Of a stretch of DNA of 33,400 nt, positions 1 through 9,579 are shown piece by piece. The DNA is taken from the IMG/VR virus record IMGVR_UViG_3300007708_000013, positions 1 through 33,400 of that record; one strand, given 5' to 3'. The position numbers were made by a program, and so were the translations under genes. The DNA is from a virus. How positions within the stretch are numbered: the first letter of the stretch is position 1; each line of letters begins with the position of its first letter. The notes under the pieces were generated by a model, which worked only from the letters and a program-made list of their open reading frames with translations, did not search any database and was not told the origin of the DNA.

Positions 1-3000
1 AAGTCCTGGAATTTCTTTTCCGCCAAGCATTTCTTTACGGTTTGATGGGCCGTGTATTAGTTCTCCCCATCTTCCAGTGCGTGGGTTGCCAGTTGGAGCA
101 CCATTGCTCCAGTAATCTGGAAGATCAGGACGCCATGGGAAAAATGGAAGCTGTTGTTTTTGAGGCTTCTGTTTTCCTACTGGGCCACCCTCTGCTCTTC
201 TGAGTGCTTTGTGTAGAGAATCTACTGCGTCTGAGCCGCCTGCTGCATCCACAGCCTTTGCACTAAATACATATTCTCCGTCTGAAAGCATTGCTGGAAT
301 AGAATCTGATGTTTTTGTTCCTGGACCAGATATTTTTCCGCCTTCATGTAAAGCAGGTGTCTTTGGAGCTGGACCCATCCAAATTGGAGTTCCTCCAGTT
401 GTATTCTGCTTATATCTTTGTCCATCAACAATGAATGTTTCTCCTGGCTGAAGGTCAAGTCTCTTTCTAATAGCATCACGAGCTTCTGCATTTAAAACCT
501 TTACCTTTTTACCGTCATACTCTTTAGTCTCTTTGCTATCAGAATAATCACCAGTTACTGCAATGTTTTCTCTTAGTGGTGCTTTGCCATTTATTCCCTT
601 GACTGCATTAACAACATCTGATAAAGTTTTACCCTCTTTACCCTTAATGCTATTTGCAAGAGCTTCATTTACTCCTGTAGCAGCACCAGATTTTGCTAGA
701 AGAGCTAAAGCATTTTCGTATGGAGCAATTGGAACTTTTGTAGTAGTTGTAACTGGACCAGCTGCTGTTATTTCAGTAGTAGTTACTTCTTTATACTTTG
801 GCATTGCTGCGCCAGTTGCAGCTTCCATTGCAGCTACAAAGCCAGCTGCTGCAGTCTCATTCTTCTTCATATAATCTTTAACTGACAATCCAGCTGCTGC
901 CGCATTTCCATAAAGAGCAGTCATTGAATCATTTACTTTTTTAATTGCAGCTTCTTGCTTAGCGTACTTATCTTTTAATTTATCTAGGCTTTCCGCTGCG
1001 ATTTGTGCCGCATCGCCAAGTTTTTCTTGCTTATTAGCAATAGCTTCTGCCGCATCCTTTAAAGGCTTTGTTGCAGCCTCTGTTGCCTTATCAATGGCAT
1101 TCATCTGAGCTTCTGTTTGTTGTTGTGAAGTTAATGACTCTAAATCAATTCTTAAGCTTTGAGCCTTTTCTGTATCTCCAACAGCAACTGCATTTGCTAT
1201 TTCAAGTCTGACCTTTTCAATTTCTCTTCCTAGGTCAGCATCTTTTTGTGCTTCTGACAATGCTTTCTTTCTTGCTTCTGCAAGTTTGTTAATTGCCTCA
1301 ATCTGCTTATTTAAAGACTTTAATCTATCTCTATCAGATATTTGCTCTGCAACAGTCTGGCCCTTAAGAGCTTTTGTATACCTCTTAATTTGATCTTCTA
1401 ATTTACCTAAAGATGCGTACTGTTCTTTTAATATACCCGCTCTATTTGTTGCAATAACCGAATCAGATATAGCTGCAAATGAGTCCGCAAGAAGTTTTGT
1501 TTGAGCAGCATTTAATTGAGAAAGGTCTCCATTAAATCCTTGTGCCTGCAATCTAATCTTTTGCCATACGCTTACTACAGTATCAGATCCATTAATCATT
1601 TTCTTTACTTCAGGATTTGTCTTAGCCATCTCATCAACTGTTGCCTGAGTAATTACTGTGCCAGCCTCTTTAGACTTATTAATCTTGTCTATCATTATCT
1701 TTTCAGCTTCTGCGTATGTAAGAGACTTTGTTTTTCCAGTCAAATCTTTTGCTACAAGTCTTTCTCTCTTAGCTATTAAATCATTAATTCCAGTTTCAGT
1801 TGCCATTAAAGCTGTGTTTAGAGATGCAGCTTTTTCTTTATTTCCCTGATCTCTAGTATCTGCTCCAAAACTTGTTACTGCAGAAACTGCAGCAGTCTGA
1901 GCATCTGTAATTTCTTTAAAGCTGGAGTTACCCATTGTTGCAGTAATTGATTGATCTTTTTTATTTGAAAGCTGAAGCATTGTGAAAACTTTTTTAGTTG
2001 CTTCATCAGCAGACATTCCAGCAGCGATAAGTTGTTCTTTAATTCTACGAACAGCATCTGGTACTTTATTTGAAGGCTGACGATCAAGTGCTTTAATTTG
2101 TTCTGCAAATGTTTCTTTTACTTCAACCTTTAGCTTTTTGTATTCTGCAATTGTAAGCTGGAATGGTGTACCGCCGTCTTTCATGCTTTCGTATACTAGC
2201 TTATTTGCAGCCGCCATGTCTTTTGAATCTTGAATTGTGTCTTTAATTTTTGAACCAAAGTCTGTGAATCTAAGATTAGCTTTTTTGGCAGCCTCTGCTG
2301 TCATTCCAAATGTAGATATATTAAGTGTTTGTCCTTCTTTGTAATGCTTCCAGGCCTTGTATCCGCCATAAACTGCTGCCGTTACTGCTGCAAGTGGGGC
2401 AACAAGCCCTGCTACTCCTGCGGCAGTTGCTCCAAGCCCTGCTGATGCAACACCTGCTGATACTGATTTTGCTGCCATGCTTGCAACTAATTTTCCAGCA
2501 CCTTGCATAATTGCTGGACCAGCCATCGATCCAACCATTGAGCCCATCATCATTCCATTTTGTCCGCCAAGTGCATTTCCTATTGCTCCACCTGCAGCCA
2601 TACCACCCATTGTTCCCATAAGCATGCCGCCAGCACCTGAACCAAGTGGTCTGTCTGGGTCTGAGCCAATACCTTTATTTTTTAAGTATTGAATTGGATG
2701 TAGTATTGATGCTGTAGAATATTTAGCATTGTTAAAGAATGCTGCGCCACCCCCCATTGTTCCAGCCCCAGGAGCACCAGCAATAACAGTCTGTTTGCTT
2801 AGTGCTTGAGATACTGCCGTGGCAGATTTTTTAATTCCAGAAGAAAACTTTTTTCCGCCGTCTGCTATTATGGATAATGATGATTTGATTTCAGAAGAAA
2901 GTATTCTTGTATTTGCAACCATTCTTGTTGATGCAGTTTTAAAATTATTTCCAATAGATGAGATTGAAGCGCTAATAGCATTGTTAAATGCTTGTACTGG

Positions 3001-6000
3001 AAGCTTTAATGCTGGAACATATGGCAATGAGCCTTGTGGAACATATGCACTTGTTCCTCCTTTAGTAACCTTTTCAACTGACATTGGGCCAGGCGTAATT
3101 ACTCTTGGAGGCGTAGGAGCTGGCATTCTTGATGCCTTATCATTGTCTAACCAAAGCTGTCCTATAGCTCTTTGACTTGGATCTCCTGATTTTAAAAGAC
3201 GCTTTGCATGCTCTTTGGATGATACTTGGCTAACATCAGTTAGTTTTTGTCCATAAAAATCTTTACTGCGTCTAATAAGTCCGCCCAGTGTAAATCCTGG
3301 AATTATTTTTCCACTTTGCTGTGGACTAAATAGCTCTGGACCCTTTTCTCCAACTAGATAACTTTGTCCTGGAGATACTGGTCCGCCCATTTCTCTTTTG
3401 CCATCTATTCCAAATATCTTTTTCTTAAGATCTCCTGTGATTGGAGTATCTTTTTTAGAGTCCCAATTTAAATACTTTCTTTTAAGTATGTCCCTATCAA
3501 TTGGAGATAGCTGCTTAAAGGCAGCTCTGTCTGACATTAAGTCACTTGCGGCTTTTCTAATAACAGCATCTAATGAGCTTGGCTCAAGCGCATTTCTTAA
3601 AGATCCGTCTGCACCTTTAACATATCCGTAAGGCTTTTCTTTAGCTAATGCTGCAGCGAATTTGTCATATAGAAGTTTTTGTGAATACGGTCTTAGTCCA
3701 GTACTTGCAAATAAAGTCTCTGCTGCTTTAATAGATAAAGAGCTAACTCCCCATGGAGCTGACTCATACATGCTAGGTTTTGGTGCACCTGTTGGCCCAA
3801 ACCCTGCACCAATTCTTCTCATGGCTAACGACTTTAATATGTTGCCTATTATTCCTCCGCCATTAAATCCATTTAGAGAAGTTTTAAATGAGTTGTCTGA
3901 AAGAGATATTGCATGTCCTCTTTGCCTAATTCTTAGCTCTGCTTCTTCTTTTAGCTTTTGAAGTGCCGCTGGAGTAAGAGCTTTTGCTGGCGAAACTTTA
4001 ACTGCAGAATGTATTCCATGGAATTCCTCCCAGTTTACCCTTCTTCCATCTTCAAGTCTCTTAATCATTGCTGCATACACAGCAGACTCTTCTGCATTTA
4101 ATTTACCAAGAGATTTAGCTACTGTTTCCTTTAGTCTAGGCAATACATCGTCTATCTCATTTATCATGGCTTCATGATATTGTTTTGGAGTCATTCCCTT
4201 TGGAATAGCTAAAGTTGATTCAGCAAAGAATCTTCTTGCTCCGCCCTTTACTCCAAGCAGATTGATATTTGCTTGGTCTTTCATTGATGGCATTCCATCA
4301 ATCCAGCCCTTATCTGTCATCTCTCCATGATATGATCTCTTGCCAGATGCCATTTTAAATACGCCAGCAGTGCCTACGTCATTTAATGTACTTCCATAAA
4401 GGTTATCTGGACTTAAATCTTTATCTCCTCTTAAGTTAGCAGCAACTAATTGCTTAAAATAATCCTTCTGATCAAATGTTCCAGAAGCTTTTGCAAATGC
4501 TTCATCATAAGGAGATTCCAAAACAATAAGTTTTCTTCTGCCTGATGGATCTGTAGGATCTATCATTGTTCTAATTTCTTGCTTAGGGGCATTTAATCCG
4601 TGTGCTTCTCTAGCAATAATTGTAGCTCTTTGTTCTGCAAGTGCAGCAGCTTCATCCATTACTGGCTTAACAAATACTCTTGTCCCATCTGCCTTTTCAT
4701 ACAGTCCGCCAATACCTGGGACTGGAAAGCTTCTTCCTGTTGATGGAGATATTAGCTTACCAAAATCTGTTGGAGGCATTTCTGCAAATCGACTAGCTTT
4801 TAGTCCAGTATCAATTGCTTCCATTTCAAGTCTGGCTTTTCTTTGTGTTTCTACAGCTTTAATTCCTCTAGGCATTCCAAGAAATAATCTTCCGTAGTTA
4901 AACTTTCCAGGCTTTACTTTTCCTCCGACAACTCCGCCTGAATTTTTTCTCTCTACTACATTTCTTTGTAATTCTTTTAGTTTCGCAGCAGATCCTCCTG
5001 CTGAAACTATACTTGAATCAATAAGTGGAATAAATGAATCAAAGGTTATGTCTCCCTTTTCATCTCCAATGTTCTTTGATTCTTTGCCCTTAAGAATAGC
5101 CTTAATCTTTTGGTCAATTTCTTTTTCTGTGTCTGCCCATTTTTCTTGAGGAACTCCAGATTTACGCATCAGCCTATCGTACTTGCCAATTCGACCCATG
5201 TTTCTATCTAAAAAGTCTTTAGCTAAAAGTGTGCCTTGGTTTGCCTGCAAGTTAGATTGAGCGTCATAGTCAACAGTGTATTTGCTAACATATCTCTTTC
5301 CATTTATTACAACCGCTCTTGTTAAATGTGTTGCATGTATAATTTTTTTAAGGTCAAGGGGAGGTAATTCATTATCATCTAGTTTTTTAGCTAATGCTCC
5401 TTTATTAGCCTCTAGGTGTCCTGCTTCTATTGCAAATGCGTCCCTTCCTCTTGGTGCACCTCTTTCAGCAGCTCTTTTTGTAGTTTCTATAGAAGCAGAA
5501 AATTCTTCTATAACTTTTGCTGCTTTTCTTCTTTCAGATGGAGGTAATGATCTCATGTAGTCATCTATAGCTGCATTTGTTGATGCGCCTCTAGTGACCC
5601 AAGTTCTTCCTCCATATGATCCTATAATTTGCGTATCTCTTCCACGTGGATCTAGTCTTGTTTTATTTTTTTGCTCTGCAAGTTCAGCTACTCGTTTTCT
5701 ATATTCAGATATCTTATTTTTAAAAAGTGGTCTTATATTAAGTGCAGGAAGTCCATAACTAGACCTAGACAGCTTAATTTTTCCTCCAGCTGCATGCTGT
5801 GGAAGAGGAACTCCATTATTTGCTGCATCTACTGCTCTGAAAAGTTCTGGGTTATCTTGAATGCCTGCACCAAATACTGTTTCTTGTGGAGTAAGAAGTG
5901 CAGTTATATTTTTGCCAGGCTCTCTATATGTTGAAGGAGCAGCTGCAACCAGTGGAGCATTTCTTGGATCCATTGATGCAGCTTGGTTTAATACATATCC

Positions 6001-8811
6001 TCCTAGTGGAACATCTCCCATTCTGTCATCATATGTTATAGATGCTGGACCAGTAACCCGTGTTTTATTAGCGCCAAATGCTTCTACTTTTCCGCCAGTA
6101 TTAAATCTAGGTTTTGTTGTGTGAATACTATATCCAGCACCAGAAGTTCTAACTCCCAATCCTCTTGCAATTGCATCCACCATTTTTGCAGTTTCTGTTT
6201 TGTGGAAAAGCTCTTTCATATTAGATTTTCCAGCTGCGCTTACAACTGGCTGACTAGTTAGTGGTACTGTAGTTAAACTAATAGTTCTTGCTTGAGCAGC
6301 AGCAACACCTTGTGCGGTTTGAACCATCATTGCTTCAACTTGAGCGTTTAGTGCAAATATTTTAGCTCTTGCTGCTTCGACTGTAATCTTGCCAGCTTGC
6401 AATTGTTGAACTATCAATGCTGTTTCATCTGCAGCAAGGGTGGTTATTCTTGTCATTTGTGGTAGAAGTGCCTGGTAAGAATCTGCAAGCGATGCTGTTA
6501 TTGTTCCTGTTGCAGCAACTTCTGTCTTAAGTATTGCTAATTCTGCCTTTGATTGCATAGCAATTGCTGCAGTCATTGAGTGCCACTTGGCAGCTTCTGA
6601 TGCAACTATTCCATTAGAAACTCCATTGACTGCAGTAACTCCATGAATTCTTGGCAGGTCCTCTGTCATATATGTTTGAGGTGAATTTGAAAGTCTTAGG
6701 TTTACTGGCTTAGGTCCAGGAACTGTAGAGAATATTGTTTCATCTGCTCTTTGTTGAGGAGTCTTAGATCCAGTTGGGGTAACATGAGACATGTCTCTAG
6801 AGAATGGACGTCCTACAAGAGGATTGTCTTTGTCTACAATTCTTCCGCCGCCCGAAAGTACTGTGCTTCCTCCAACTGTAGAAATTCCATTAGATGTCGC
6901 AACTGTTGCGCTCATAGCACTTGCTTTTAATCTATCAAATGAAGCTGCTAAAGTAAGTACTGCATCTGAGAATGTTGCTGCTGCTTTTGTATCGCTGTAG
7001 AATGATTGCTCTACTGTTTTAGCTGCAGCTGATGCTGCCATCAATTCTGGAGTTAATAACTTGAAGCCAGTTCCACCCTTACCAATATTTTTAAGAGCTA
7101 AAACTCCCTTTATAATATAGCCAAAGAAGTTTGCTAGCACACCAGTAAGCATGATTATAGGACCAGCAATTGCTGTCAGTCCACCAATAAATCCTAGTAC
7201 CGCTTTTATTGGAGCTGGAAGATTGCCAATAAACTTTAAAATTCCATCAATAGCATTTAATACAAATGCTCCAACCTTTAGGAATTGCTCTCCTACTCCA
7301 GCTAATTCTGCTTTTACAGACTCAAGCGCTCTTCTGTATTTACCAGATGCAGATTCTGTAAGTGCTTTTAATTCTCGTTCTGAAATGCTTGCTAGGTCTT
7401 GTGTGCTGGCTTTCATCAAGTCTAGAACTTGAAGAGTCTGGCTTCCTTCTTTACCTAAGTTTTCAAACAATGCATTGATTCTTGCAAACTGGAACTTACC
7501 AAATAACTGTTCAATTGCTCTTGCTCTTTGTAGAGGCTCAAGTGAGTCTAGTGAGTCCTTGAGAGCCATAATAGTTCCTGTTAGGTTTCCAGCATTCTTG
7601 TTTACAATTCCAGAAAGGTCTATTCCAAATCCCATAAACATTTCTTTTGCAACCTTGGTTGGGTTAATAACAGATGCTAATGCTGACTTAAGTGCGTTTG
7701 CTCCTTCTGAAGCATTAATTCCGCCTTCACGCATTGCTGTTAAATAAAGTGCTAAATCTTGTACGTCTCCACCTAATGCTTTTACTACTGGGCCTGCTTT
7801 TGGAATAGCTGTTACTAAATCTTCTAGTGTTGTAGATGTCTGGTTTTCAACTGCGTTAAGGAAGTCAATAGACTCTGCAAGCTCCATAGTATTCTGGCCG
7901 AAGGCTGTTTGAATTGCTAAAGTCGCCTTCATGGCATCTTGTCTATCTACTTCACCAAGTATTGCAAGTCTTGTGGTTTGTCTTGTTGAATCTAGAAGGT
8001 CTGCTCCTTCTTTACCAGTTGCTGCAATATCAGCAGCAAGTGCAATTGTTTCTGTAAAGTTTGCACCTAATCCAGAAGCGAGCTCTCTAGACAAAGCCAT
8101 GACATCTTTACGAACTTGAAGTAGATCAGCACTTGATGTTGCTGTTAATCCGCCATAAACCTTTGTTAATCTTACTAACTCCTCATCTGCTTGTCTAAAT
8201 GCTTTTGCTGCTGCCATACCAAAAGCTGCAAGTGGTACAGTTAAACCTACAGTAAGCTGTCTACCAGCCCACTGTGTATTCTTACCCCAGTTAATAAGTT
8301 GGTTAGATCCATCCATCATAACCTTATTCATGATGGCTAGCTCTTGTCTTAGAAGGGCAGATTTATTTTTTGTAACGTCTAGTCCAGATTGAACCATTAC
8401 GTTGTATTGCATTAATCCTTGTGCATTTTTACCAAGGGGCTGAATTATTGCATTCTCAAGCATAACCTGCTGCTTGGCTAAATCTCTAACTAATGAACTA
8501 GTCTTTTGTGTATGACCTTGCCAAGTTCTAAAATATTGGCCAAGCTTCATTCTTCCGCTATCTAGGTTTTGACCGAACTTAGATACGTCTGAAGTTAATG
8601 TTACAAAGTGTCTAGAAAACTGGCCAGTGGAGCGCATGGTTTCGTCAAACTGACGATTCATGACTCCAACCTGGCTAGTTAGATTCTTATTTAAACCAAT
8701 TGTTGTAGCTTGAAGTTTAAGAAGTTGGGAGGTCACCGCTTGTAACTGCGCTGTTAGGCTAGAAAAATTAGCCGTCGCAGTTATGTTGGTAACTATATTT
8801 TGATCTGCCAA
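1..8811 (-). CDS. Tail tape measure protein (partial, runs off left edge)
   Basis: At least 2,937 codons stay open from a TTG at 8811 to the window edge. The TTG follows the upstream stop by four bases and has AAGGAG seven bases before it, which decides the start. The protein sets tail length and occupies the tail tube before DNA ejection. Residues about 199-450 match the TP901-type tape measure core (AFRQADEELVRL, then ALYLTAMREGGINASEGANA). Residues about 527-572 are hydrophobic with Gly and Ile runs. Residues about 1358-1517 hold a kinase-like pattern, listed separately. YLVGEKGPELFSP (about 1818) is a typical tape measure motif. A Gly/Met/Ala-rich membrane-like stretch covers about 2064-2157, and helical charged repeats cover about 2237-2637. 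A SDSIPAMLSDGEYVF motif lies near 2840. Position directly after the assembly chaperones supports the call. It is long for the family; the C-terminus is missing. Confidence 0.96.
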   Translation of the reverse strand, partial: MADQNIVTNITATANFSSLTAQLQAVTSQLLKLQATTIGLNKNLTSQVGVMNRQFDETMRSTGQFSRHFVTLTSDVSKFGQNLDSGRMKLGQYFRTWQGHTQKTSSLVRDLAKQQVMLENAIIQPLGKNAQGLMQYNVMVQSGLDVTKNKSALLRQELAIMNKVMMDGSNQLINWGKNTQWAGRQLTVGLTVPLAAFGMAAAKAFRQADEELVRLTKVYGGLTATSSADLLQVRKDVMALSRELASGLGANFTETIALAADIAATGKEGADLLDSTRQTTRLAILGEVDRQDAMKATLAIQTAFGQNTMELAESIDFLNAVENQTSTTLEDLVTAIPKAGPVVKALGGDVQDLALYLTAMREGGINASEGANALKSALASVINPTKVAKEMFMGFGIDLSGIVNKNAGNLTGTIMALKDSLDSLEPLQRARAIEQLFGKFQFARINALFENLGKEGSQTLQVLDLMKASTQDLASISERELKALTESASGKYRRALESVKAELAGVGEQFLKVGAFVLNAIDGILKFIGNLPAPIKAVLGFIGGLTAIAGPIIMLTGVLANFFGYIIKGVLALKNIGKGGTGFKLLTPELMAASAAAKTVEQSFYSDTKAAATFSDAVLTLAASFDRLKASAMSATVATSNGISTVGGSTVLSGGGRIVDKDNPLVGRPFSRDMSHVTPTGSKTPQQRADETIFSTVPGPKPVNLRLSNSPQTYMTEDLPRIHGVTAVNGVSNGIVASEAAKWHSMTAAIAMQSKAELAILKTEVAATGTITASLADSYQALLPQMTRITTLAADETALIVQQLQAGKITVEAARAKIFALNAQVEAMMVQTAQGVAAAQARTISLTTVPLTSQPVVSAAGKSNMKELFHKTETAKMVDAIARGLGVRTSGAGYSIHTTKPRFNTGGKVEAFGANKTRVTGPASITYDDRMGDVPLGGYVLNQAASMDPRNAPLVAAAPSTYREPGKNITALLTPQETVFGAGIQDNPELFRAVDAANNGVPLPQHAAGGKIKLSRSSYGLPALNIRPLFKNKISEYRKRVAELAEQKNKTRLDPRGRDTQIIGSYGGRTWVTRGASTNAAIDDYMRSLPPSERRKAAKVIEEFSASIETTKRAAERGAPRGRDAFAIEAGHLEANKGALAKKLDDNELPPLDLKKIIHATHLTRAVVINGKRYVSKYTVDYDAQSNLQANQGTLLAKDFLDRNMGRIGKYDRLMRKSGVPQEKWADTEKEIDQKIKAILKGKESKNIGDEKGDITFDSFIPLIDSSIVSAGGSAAKLKELQRNVVERKNSGGVVGGKVKPGKFNYGRLFLGMPRGIKAVETQRKARLEMEAIDTGLKASRFAEMPPTDFGKLISPSTGRSFPVPGIGGLYEKADGTRVFVKPVMDEAAALAEQRATIIAREAHGLNAPKQEIRTMIDPTDPSGRRKLIVLESPYDEAFAKASGTFDQKDYFKQLVAANLRGDKDLSPDNLYGSTLNDVGTAGVFKMASGKRSYHGEMTDKGWIDGMPSMKDQANINLLGVKGGARRFFAESTLAIPKGMTPKQYHEAMINEIDDVLPRLKETVAKSLGKLNAEESAVYAAMIKRLEDGRRVNWEEFHGIHSAVKVSPAKALTPAALQKLKEEAELRIRQRGHAISLSDNSFKTSLNGFNGGGIIGNILKSLAMRRIGAGFGPTGAPKPSMYESAPWGVSSLSIKAAETLFASTGLRPYSQKLLYDKFAAALAKEKPYGYVKGADGSLRNALEPSSLDAVIRKAASDLMSDRAAFKQLSPIDRDILKRKYLNWDSKKDTPITGDLKKKIFGIDGKREMGGPVSPGQSYLVGEKGPELFSPQQSGKIIPGFTLGGLIRRSKDFYGQKLTDVSQVSSKEHAKRLLKSGDPSQRAIGQLWLDNDKASRMPAPTPPRVITPGPMSVEKVTKGGTSAYVPQGSLPYVPALKLPVQAFNNAISASISSIGNNFKTASTRMVANTRILSSEIKSSLSIIADGGKKFSSGIKKSATAVSQALSKQTVIAGAPGAGTMGGGAAFFNNAKYSTASILHPIQYLKNKGIGSDPDRPLGSGAGGMLMGTMGGMAAGGAIGNALGGQNGMMMGSMVGSMAGPAIMQGAGKLVASMAAKSVSAGVASAGLGATAAGVAGLVAPLAAVTAAVYGGYKAWKHYKEGQTLNISTFGMTAEAAKKANLRFTDFGSKIKDTIQDSKDMAAANKLVYESMKDGGTPFQLTIAEYKKLKVEVKETFAEQIKALDRQPSNKVPDAVRRIKEQLIAAGMSADEATKKVFTMLQLSNKKDQSITATMGNSSFKEITDAQTAAVSAVTSFGADTRDQGNKEKAASLNTALMATETGINDLIAKRERLVAKDLTGKTKSLTYAEAEKIMIDKINKSKEAGTVITQATVDEMAKTNPEVKKMINGSDTVVSVWQKIRLQAQGFNGDLSQLNAAQTKLLADSFAAISDSVIATNRAGILKEQYASLGKLEDQIKRYTKALKGQTVAEQISDRDRLKSLNKQIEAINKLAEARKKALSEAQKDADLGREIEKVRLEIANAVAVGDTEKAQSLRIDLESLTSQQQTEAQMNAIDKATEAATKPLKDAAEAIANKQEKLGDAAQIAAESLDKLKDKYAKQEAAIKKVNDSMTALYGNAAAAGLSVKDYMKKNETAAAGFVAAMEAATGAAMPKYKEVTTTEITAAGPVTTTTKVPIAPYENALALLAKSGAATGVNEALANSIKGKEGKTLSDVVNAVKGINGKAPLRENIAVTGDYSDSKETKEYDGKKVKVLNAEARDAIRKRLDLQPGETFIVDGQRYKQNTTGGTPIWMGPAPKTPALHEGGKISGPGTKTSDSIPAMLSDGEYVFSAKAVDAAGGSDAVDSLHKALRRAEGGPVGKQKPQKQQLPFFPWRPDLPDYWSNGAPTGNPRTGRWGELIHGPSNRKEMLGGKEIPGL
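4260..4740 (-). other. Kinase-like domain inside the tape measure protein
   Basis: Residues about 1358-1517 of the tape measure protein read like a HipA/PI3K-type kinase core. In order there are: a Gly-rich turn (PGIGGLYEK), a strand with lysine (RVFVKP, K1382), a helix with acidic residues (DEAAALAEQ, E1387/E1393), a hinge-like strand (KLIVLESPYDE), a catalytic-loop-like LRGDKDLSPDNLYG (D1463, D1465, N1470) and a following NDVGTAG (D1478). The order K, E, D...N, D matches kinases. The flanking sequence (about residues 1025-1350) also looks globular rather than coiled-coil. This is motif reading only. No structure or profile search supports it yet, and a non-enzymatic fold remains possible. 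Confidence 0.45.
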
Positions 8812-8815
8812 CTAC

Positions 8816-9471
8816 CTACTCCTTTTTGTATCCGAGGCCAGCTCCGATACCAAACCCTGCTTCTGATGCAAACTGACCTTGTAGTGAAACAACATCTGTT
8901 GCGTCTGCAGTAATTCCCAGAGCTCTTCTTCTTACATCTTCAAAGCTACTGGTTTCTTCTTCGCCGCCTTCAAGATCTACACCTTGTATTGCAGCTAAGA
9001 ACTTTCTTTTTTCTGATTCCGACTTTTGCATAGATGTAAAAGTTTGAATCAATTCTGGCATTGAAAGATTGTCTTCCAATTCCTCGTAATTCTTATAGTT
9101 TCCTATTAGAAATACTTCTCCTTCTAGTGCAGCTAGATCTAGTTCTGACCAGCTAGAACCGCTGCTGCTAGCAAATTTGGATCATCCATCTTAATGCCAC
9201 CGCAAACTTCAAGGATACGATTAATTGTTGGTACATCTAATACATCCTCAAATTCGTCTCTATTTTTAACTAATTCTGGTAGTTGCTTTTCTAGTGCTAC
9301 TGCACAAGCATCAATAAGAATCGTTAGGGTCTCATCTTCTGTAGTAACTTCTGCTGTCTTTGCAATAGCAGCCATAAACTTTCTAAGCTCTTTAATCGTT
9401 AAAGGCTTTAGCTTTACGTTTACTCCGTTTTGTAGCTGAATTTCTTCTACATCATATACTGTTGTTGCCAA
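8816..9471 (-). CDS. Tail assembly chaperone, long form made by -1 frameshift
   Basis: This is the fused product of two overlapping frames, about 218 residues, analogous to lambda gpG-T. Translation starts as the short chaperone at 9471, slips back one base at an AAATTTG heptamer (9172-9178), and continues without a stop to the TAG at 8816. After the slip the protein reads through SSWSELDLAALEGEVFLIG and then SMPELIQTF and KFLAAIQGVDLEGG, patterns often seen in the downstream half of such chaperones. The second frame has only a poor internal start (TTG at 9079), so independent translation is less likely. The product binds the tape measure protein while the tail tube polymerises. It ends five bases before the tape measure start. 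Confidence 0.85.
9139..9471 (-). CDS. Tail assembly chaperone, short form
   Basis: This 110-residue protein is the unshifted product, analogous to lambda gpG. It lies between the tail tube gene and the tape measure gene, the normal place for it. The N-terminus (VYDVEEIQLQNGVNVKLKPL, then TIKELRKFM) is a common start for these chaperones, and the rest is acidic and helical. The start is a TTG at 9471 preceded by AGGAGG, a near-perfect ribosome site. It shares its first 99 or so residues with the frameshifted form and is expected to be the more abundant one. Both forms coat the tape measure protein before tail tube assembly and are absent from the finished virion in related phages. Confidence 0.87.
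   Translation of the reverse strand: MATTVYDVEEIQLQNGVNVKLKPLTIKELRKFMAAIAKTAEVTTEDETLTILIDACAVALEKQLPELVKNRDEFEDVLDVPTINRILEVCGGIKMDDPNLLAAAVLAGQN
9172..9178 (-). promoter_or_regulatory. -1 ribosomal frameshift slippery site
   Basis: In the frame of the short chaperone the codons are A AAT TTG, the canonical X XXY YYZ heptamer. Slipping back one base gives AAA and TTT in the P and A sites. The -1 frame is then open to 8816, while the zero frame ends at 9139. A downstream stimulatory structure was not worked out. Confidence 0.8.
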
Positions 9472-9500
9472 TTTAATCCTCCTAGGATATTCTCTTAATT

Positions 9501-9529
9501 ATTGTATCATATCAGAAATACCAATACAA
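9501..9529 (-). promoter_or_regulatory. Extended -10 promoter for chaperone/tape measure unit
   Basis: On the minus strand TTGTAT (9524-9529) is followed by 17 bases and TACAAT (9501-9506). The three bases before the -10 are TGA, giving an extended -10 of the form TGNTAYAAT. It sits just after the tail-tube terminator and before the AGGAGG of the chaperone gene. Confidence 0.5.
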
Positions 9530-9532
9530 TAG

Positions 9533-9562
9533 CAAAACCCCCTAATTTCTTAGGGGGTTTTG
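9533..9562 (-). terminator. Hairpin terminator after the tail tube gene
   Basis: A perfect 13-bp stem (CAAAACCCCCTAA with its complement) closes a 4-base loop. The arms carry A and T runs at their outer ends, so it could act in both directions. It lies directly after the abundant tail tube gene and would limit read-through into the chaperone genes. Confidence 0.8.
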
Positions 9563-9579
9563 TAATTAATTATTATTAA

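Noticed and set aside
8816-9079. Separate small gene of 87 codons starting at TTG 9079
   Set aside because: The frame is open further upstream to the slippery site and the upstream residues fit the chaperone family, so it is the second half of a frameshift product.
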